18,343 bases of DNA from CAZAYB01 sp964489215 (GTDB lineage: Bacteria > Planctomycetota > Phycisphaerae > Sedimentisphaerales > Anaerohalosphaeraceae), in the NCBI GenBank assembly GCA_964489215.1, contig CAZAYB010000032.1:1-18343 (forward strand), written 5' to 3'. Position 1 is the stretch's first letter. The number at the start of each line of letters is the position of its first letter. Shown here one piece after another: positions 15,038-18,343 of this stretch. The position numbers and the translations under genes are program-made. The notes below the pieces were generated by a model. The model was not told where the DNA came from. It ran no database searches and was given only the letters and a program-made list of their open reading frames with translations.

Positions 15038-16249
15038 TCAGTTATTAACTGTCTCGAGCAGTCCTTTTCTCCCTGCCGTGATCAAAATCGTAAAAGCTGT
15101 ACAGCCCGAGAGGATATAACCAACCGGGGCAAATATCAAGACCATATCCGTGCCGAATCTTTCCGCGACAGGTCCCAAAGCCATCAAAACGATATTTGCC
15201 AGCCCCCATACCCCTCCTACAGATATCGCCATTCTCTGACCGAGTTTCAGGCCCCTGGCTTTTCCTGAAGCCGTGACGACAAGCGGATAAACTGCCGGGC
15301 CCAGAAATCCCGCCGCCGCCATTAAACCTGCTGAAAATTTATATTCCATAAAGAGCAGGTAAATTATCAAAACAGGAACACAAAGAGCCAGTCCTGTGAT
15401 GCAGGACTGAAGCCTTTGTATTTTTTTAGACACCCAGGTCCAGAAAAAAGAACCGCTTGTAATCCCTGCACCCAGCATCATAGTGGTAAATCCGCCAAAC
15501 GAAAGTTCGAACCCAAGTTCGTTAAGTCTGGTCGGAACAAGTGACACCAGTATTACAGTAGATATTCCCATCGGAACCGCTATCGCCCAGATTGGCCAAA
15601 AATTTATATTTTTACCAGTTTGCTTCTGTATATTTTTATGTTGAATCGCTGAATGTGCCTTTAACTTCAATCCTGAAAATACGATCGTAACTGATATTGA
15701 AATAGTAAATATCGACAAAATAATAAGATTCTTAAGATTGTAAGAATCTGAACCTGCACTGATTACAACTGTTGCAAGATAACCACCAGAAGCATAACCT
15801 AAATTACCAGCTGCCATAAAAGCGGTCATGGCCGATGTCGAGGCGACCCTTCTGAATGCAAAAACCGCTCTCAGAGCCTCCGGGTGAGAAAGAGCTATAC
15901 CCGTGCCTGTGATACTTACCAGAATTGTTAGAGCAATCATCGGATACTCCATCTTTGGTAAAAAGCCAAGCAAAAAGACTGATGAGGCCAAAAAAATACC
16001 GATCGGCAGCAGCATAGGCTTTCGTTTGTGACTTCTGAAATGCCCAACTATAATCTGAATAAAGTTTCCCGTTATTGCCAAAAGTGAAAGTAAAAACACT
16101 GCTTTGCTTAACGAAAGGTCGAACCTTTCCCGAATAGCAGGCAAAAGAGGGGCAAGCATACCTCCTGACATGTCAATGGAATAATGGGCACAGATAAGAA
16201 CTGTCATCTGGAACCAAAAGAAAAATGAGGCTTTTTTGCGATTGACCAT
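15038..16249 (-). CDS. MFS transporter, fosmidomycin-resistance (Fsr) type, copy 2
   Basis: A 403-residue, 12-segment transporter paralogous to the next gene downstream. Shared landmarks are CAHYSIDMSGGMLAPLLP, VGHFRSHKRKPMLLPIG, GTGIALSHPEALRA, LNELGFELSFGGFTTM and LKLGQRMAISVGG. ATG at 16249 is chosen because it begins five bases after the ABC gene's stop, just before RKKASFFFW and the first membrane segment. A longer GTG start at 16306 would add 19 hydrophilic residues and overlap the ABC gene by 52 bases. Substrate unknown; with the adjacent copy it could serve two related substrates or form a pair. Confidence 0.85.
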   Translation of the reverse strand: MVNRKKASFFFWFQMTVLICAHYSIDMSGGMLAPLLPAIRERFDLSLSKAVFLLSLLAITGNFIQIIVGHFRSHKRKPMLLPIGIFLASSVFLLGFLPKMEYPMIALTILVSITGTGIALSHPEALRAVFAFRRVASTSAMTAFMAAGNLGYASGGYLATVVISAGSDSYNLKNLIILSIFTISISVTIVFSGLKLKAHSAIQHKNIQKQTGKNINFWPIWAIAVPMGISTVILVSLVPTRLNELGFELSFGGFTTMMLGAGITSGSFFWTWVSKKIQRLQSCITGLALCVPVLIIYLLFMEYKFSAGLMAAAGFLGPAVYPLVVTASGKARGLKLGQRMAISVGGVWGLANIVLMALGPVAERFGTDMVLIFAPVGYILSGCTAFTILITAGRKGLLETVNN

Positions 16250-16254
16250 GATTA

Positions 16255-17040
16255 CTAATCTGCGACTTTCATCAAATACCGGTTGCTGTCTCTGGTCAGT
16301 CTGCACTTTATATCAAATGTTTCACTAATCAGATCTTCAGTAACGGTTTCATTGACAGCCCCCATCGCCAGTATTTTACCTCCCTTAAGCAGCAGCAAAT
16401 GAGTTATCCACGGACATATCTCCTCAATGTGATGGGTTATGAATATTACAGCAGGGGAACCGGGCTGATCTGTCATAAAATGAAGGTCCTTGAGAAAACT
16501 TTCCCTCGACCCAGGGTCCAGACCCGCACAGGGTTCATCAAGAATCAACAGGCTCGGCTTGTTTACAAGCGCCCTGGCTATAAGTACACGTTGCTGCTCA
16601 CCCTGGGATAACAGTTTGAAAGGCTTTGAATCTAATTGACTTACCTTTAATTTATTCATCGCTTCGGCGGCTGTCGCAACTTCTGATTTTGAGAACTCAC
16701 GGTAAAGACCAAGCGATGAATCCAGTCCGGAAAGAACTATATCAATAGCCGAATCGTATTTAGGCAGCTCTGGATTTATCGCGCTGGAAACAAGCCCAAT
16801 CACTTTTCTAACCCCGGTTATGTCGCATTTTCCAAAACGTGAGTTTAATACCTCTACAGTGCCGCTGCTGGGCCAGTCATAACCGGTTATAATCTTTATA
16901 AGCGAGGTTTTACCGCTGCCGTTTGAACCCATAAGGGCCCAGTGGCTGCCCCTTTCAACAGTCCAGTTGATTGACTCGAGAATAACCTTTCCCTGTTTTT
17001 GCAGATTAACATTGCGGATTTTTATCAGTTCATCAGTCAT
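16255..17040 (-). CDS. ABC transporter ATP-binding protein without a permease partner (YlmA/ModF-like)
   Basis: A single nucleotide-binding domain of 261 residues. Walker A is GSNGSGKTS, the signature is LSQGEQQRV, Walker B is LLILDEPCAGLD, and the switch histidine is in ITHHIEEI. The Q-loop position reads LVSSAI, with no Gln, as I recall for the YlmA/ModF-type ATPases. No membrane permease or binding protein lies beside it; the neighbours are MFS carriers and purC. It may energise an unlinked permease or have a non-transport role. ATG at 17040 is preferred over the adjacent TTG. It begins eight bases after the purC stop, so it shares the purC transcript. Confidence 0.88.
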   Translation of the reverse strand: MTDELIKIRNVNLQKQGKVILESINWTVERGSHWALMGSNGSGKTSLIKIITGYDWPSSGTVEVLNSRFGKCDITGVRKVIGLVSSAINPELPKYDSAIDIVLSGLDSSLGLYREFSKSEVATAAEAMNKLKVSQLDSKPFKLLSQGEQQRVLIARALVNKPSLLILDEPCAGLDPGSRESFLKDLHFMTDQPGSPAVIFITHHIEEICPWITHLLLLKGGKILAMGAVNETVTEDLISETFDIKCRLTRDSNRYLMKVAD

Positions 17041-17048
17041 CAAATCGT

Positions 17049-17945
17049 TTAAGGCTTGAAATCCTTGCCGGTGAGACGTTCATAAGCCTCAATATATTTC
17101 TGACTGGTTTTCTCTGCAATGTCTTCGGGAAGTTCAACCCCGGGACCGGATTTGTCAAAGTTAATATCTTCCAGGTAGTTCCTGACAAACTGTTTATCGT
17201 AACTTTGCTGGTCCCTGCCCGGGCTGTACTGGTCAGCCGGCCAGAACCTTGATGAATCCGGAGTAAGAACCTCATCGATAAGTATTATTCTGTTATCAAC
17301 TTTTCCCCATTCAAATTTTGTGTCAGCAAGTATTATACCCTTGCTCTGAGCATACTCTGCTGCCTTTGTGAATATAGACTTGCTCTTATCCCGAACGTAA
17401 ACAGCGTCCTGGGGACCGATTATATCTACACATTTTTCGAAACTGATGTTCTCATCGTGCTCCCCATGTTCAGCTTTTGTCGCGGGGGTAAAGATAAGCT
17501 CAGGAATCTTATCGCATTGCTTCAAACCCGCGGGAAGCTCTACTCCGCATACCTTGCCGTTTTGCTGATATTCCTTCCAGCCCGAACCTGTAATATAATT
17601 TCTTATTACACATTCAACTGGTAATACAGAGGTTTTCCTTACCAGCATACTTCTGCCCGCCAGTTGGTCAGCGTGCTCATTGAAAGGGGCAGGAAAATCT
17701 TCTGCATTGTCACTGATCAGATGGTTTTCTACGTCATCGGCAAGAAAATCGAACCAGAAACCGGAAATCTTCGTAAGTATAATACCCTTATAAGGTATGC
17801 CGCTTGTCATTACCACATCGAATGCGCTTATCCTGTCGGTTGCGACAATAAGAAGCTTATCGCCAAGGTCGTATATGTCTCTTACTTTACCGCGTTTTGG
17901 TTCCGGTGCGTTTTCAATATTCGTTTGTAATATTGTCTGCGTCAT
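17049..17945 (-). CDS. purC: Phosphoribosylaminoimidazole-succinocarboxamide (SAICAR) synthase
   Basis: A 298-residue enzyme of the longer PurC class. It joins aspartate to CAIR with ATP in purine synthesis. Motifs: GKVRDIYDLGDKLLIVATDR near the start (nucleotide site), LPVECVIRNYITGSGW (SAICAR signature), GIILADTKFEWG and LIDEVLTPDSSRFW. The ATG at 17945 has AGGAG seven bases upstream. A TTG at 18032 would add 29 hydrophilic residues but lacks a properly spaced ribosome site. It is the first gene of the long minus-strand operon and has a clear promoter upstream. Confidence 0.96.
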   Translation of the reverse strand: MTQTILQTNIENAPEPKRGKVRDIYDLGDKLLIVATDRISAFDVVMTSGIPYKGIILTKISGFWFDFLADDVENHLISDNAEDFPAPFNEHADQLAGRSMLVRKTSVLPVECVIRNYITGSGWKEYQQNGKVCGVELPAGLKQCDKIPELIFTPATKAEHGEHDENISFEKCVDIIGPQDAVYVRDKSKSIFTKAAEYAQSKGIILADTKFEWGKVDNRIILIDEVLTPDSSRFWPADQYSPGRDQQSYDKQFVRNYLEDINFDKSGPGVELPEDIAEKTSQKYIEAYERLTGKDFKP

Positions 17946-18074
17946 GTCTTTCTCCTGATTGATATCTGTTGCCATTGAAAAAGCTTTTAACAATTGCTTT
18001 TCGGTTTGTCTGTCATCCCTTATTTTTCCCAACCCTTAATATACGCCCAAAAGGCTAAAACTTACGGACTGACC

Positions 18075-18103
18075 ATGTTAGACAAAACCGCGGTTTATGT
18101 CAA
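18075..18103 (-). promoter_or_regulatory. Sigma-70-like promoter of the purC operon
   Basis: On the minus strand a perfect TTGACA (18103-18098) is followed after exactly 17 bases by TAACAT (18080-18075, four of six). The predicted start is near 18068, giving a leader of about 120 bases to the purC ATG. Confidence 0.65.
18085..18096. promoter_or_regulatory. Palindromic operator candidate in the purC promoter spacer
   Basis: AAACCGCGGTTT is a perfect 12-base palindrome lying wholly between the -35 and -10 boxes. A dimeric regulator bound here would block RNA polymerase. The sequence does not match the E. coli PurR box that I know. Confidence 0.45.
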
Positions 18104-18256
18104 ATGAGAACTCGCAAAAAAAGGTTATTGATAAAATTCAGATACCCCTGAGGATAGCTGCCGATGCAAAATAAATTTTACTGCTACCTTATGATACAAA
18201 AAAAGATATGCTATAGACAGGATTGTAACTTGCTGTAAATAAATGGATAGCGAAAT

Positions 18257-18274
18257 AAGTAAGTTAAATTACTT
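18257..18274 (-). other. Inverted repeat after the right-edge gene
   Basis: AAGTAA and TTACTT are separated by six bases, directly after the stop codon of the partial right-edge gene. No T-run follows, so it is only a weak terminator candidate. The remainder of 18104-18256 shows nothing I can assign. Confidence 0.25.
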
Positions 18275-18275
18275 G

Positions 18276-18343
18276 CTATTCAAGCACTTTTTCCAGCTGA
18301 CAATATTCGATATCCAGACTCTCTGCGACATTTTTATATGTGC
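18276..18343 (-). CDS. C-terminal end of an unidentified protein (partial)
   Basis: On the minus strand one frame is open from the window edge to a TAG at 18276 and reads ...TYKNVAESLDIEYCQLEKVLE. The balanced amphipathic composition looks like a real protein end rather than chance. Too short to identify. The promoter of purC lies downstream of it, so it is probably a separate transcription unit. Confidence 0.45.
   Translation of the reverse strand, partial: TYKNVAESLDIEYCQLEKVLE

Noticed and set aside
17946..18032. Longer purC start at a TTG adding 29 residues
   Set aside because: The ATG at 17945 has an AGGAG at good spacing, gives the usual PurC length, and begins next to the conserved region; the extension is hydrophilic with no family match.

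Overview
This window looks like a chromosomal segment of a Planctomycetota bacterium, probably of the Phycisphaerae/Sedimentisphaerales type. That is inferred from the first gene, which carries a pseudopilin-like segment ending in LFVDGHVEYM, from an OprB-type porin, and from a BatA/BatD/DUF58 cluster. The DNA has moderate GC content. There are 17 complete protein genes, two genes cut by the window edges, and no rRNA, tRNA, CRISPR array or insertion sequence that I can see.

Plus-strand block (1-5575). The first gene is truncated at its 5' end and encodes a large multidomain envelope protein. A short promoter-bearing gap follows, then a compact run: hypC (HypC-family chaperone), hypD (overlapping hypC by one base), lysA (diaminopimelate decarboxylase family) and hisA (histidine biosynthesis). 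The HypC/HypD pair is the most unusual content of the window. Both fold signatures are intact, yet both cysteines that normally hold the Fe(CN)2CO unit of [NiFe]-hydrogenase maturation are replaced: Cys2 of HypC by Phe, and the Cys of the HypD MEVCG motif by Ser. HypD keeps its CxxC and its iron-sulphur cysteines. No other hyp or hydrogenase gene is visible. The neighbouring LysA also has a changed cofactor motif (EPGA instead of EPGR).

Middle (5590-8216). Thioredoxin (trxA) and an OprB-like outer-membrane porin lie on the minus strand. A 434-base gap follows with two candidate promoters, a cluster of CTTAAG sites and a structured leader, feeding a plus-strand cold-shock protein that ends at a hairpin plus T-run.

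Minus-strand block (8217-18343), transcribed right to left. First comes a partial unknown gene at the right edge. A clear sigma-70-like promoter with a perfect palindrome in its spacer then drives purC, followed by an ABC ATPase, two paralogous MFS transporters of the fosmidomycin-resistance type, a PHP-family phosphoesterase and aroK. These are spaced or overlapped tightly enough to be one operon. After about 120 bases come a small unknown lipoprotein, a LOG-family phosphoribohydrolase, a DUF58 protein, a lipoprotein joining BatD-like and DUF4381-like parts, and a BatA-like VWA membrane protein. The last four form a tightly coupled Bat-type module, without MoxR in view.
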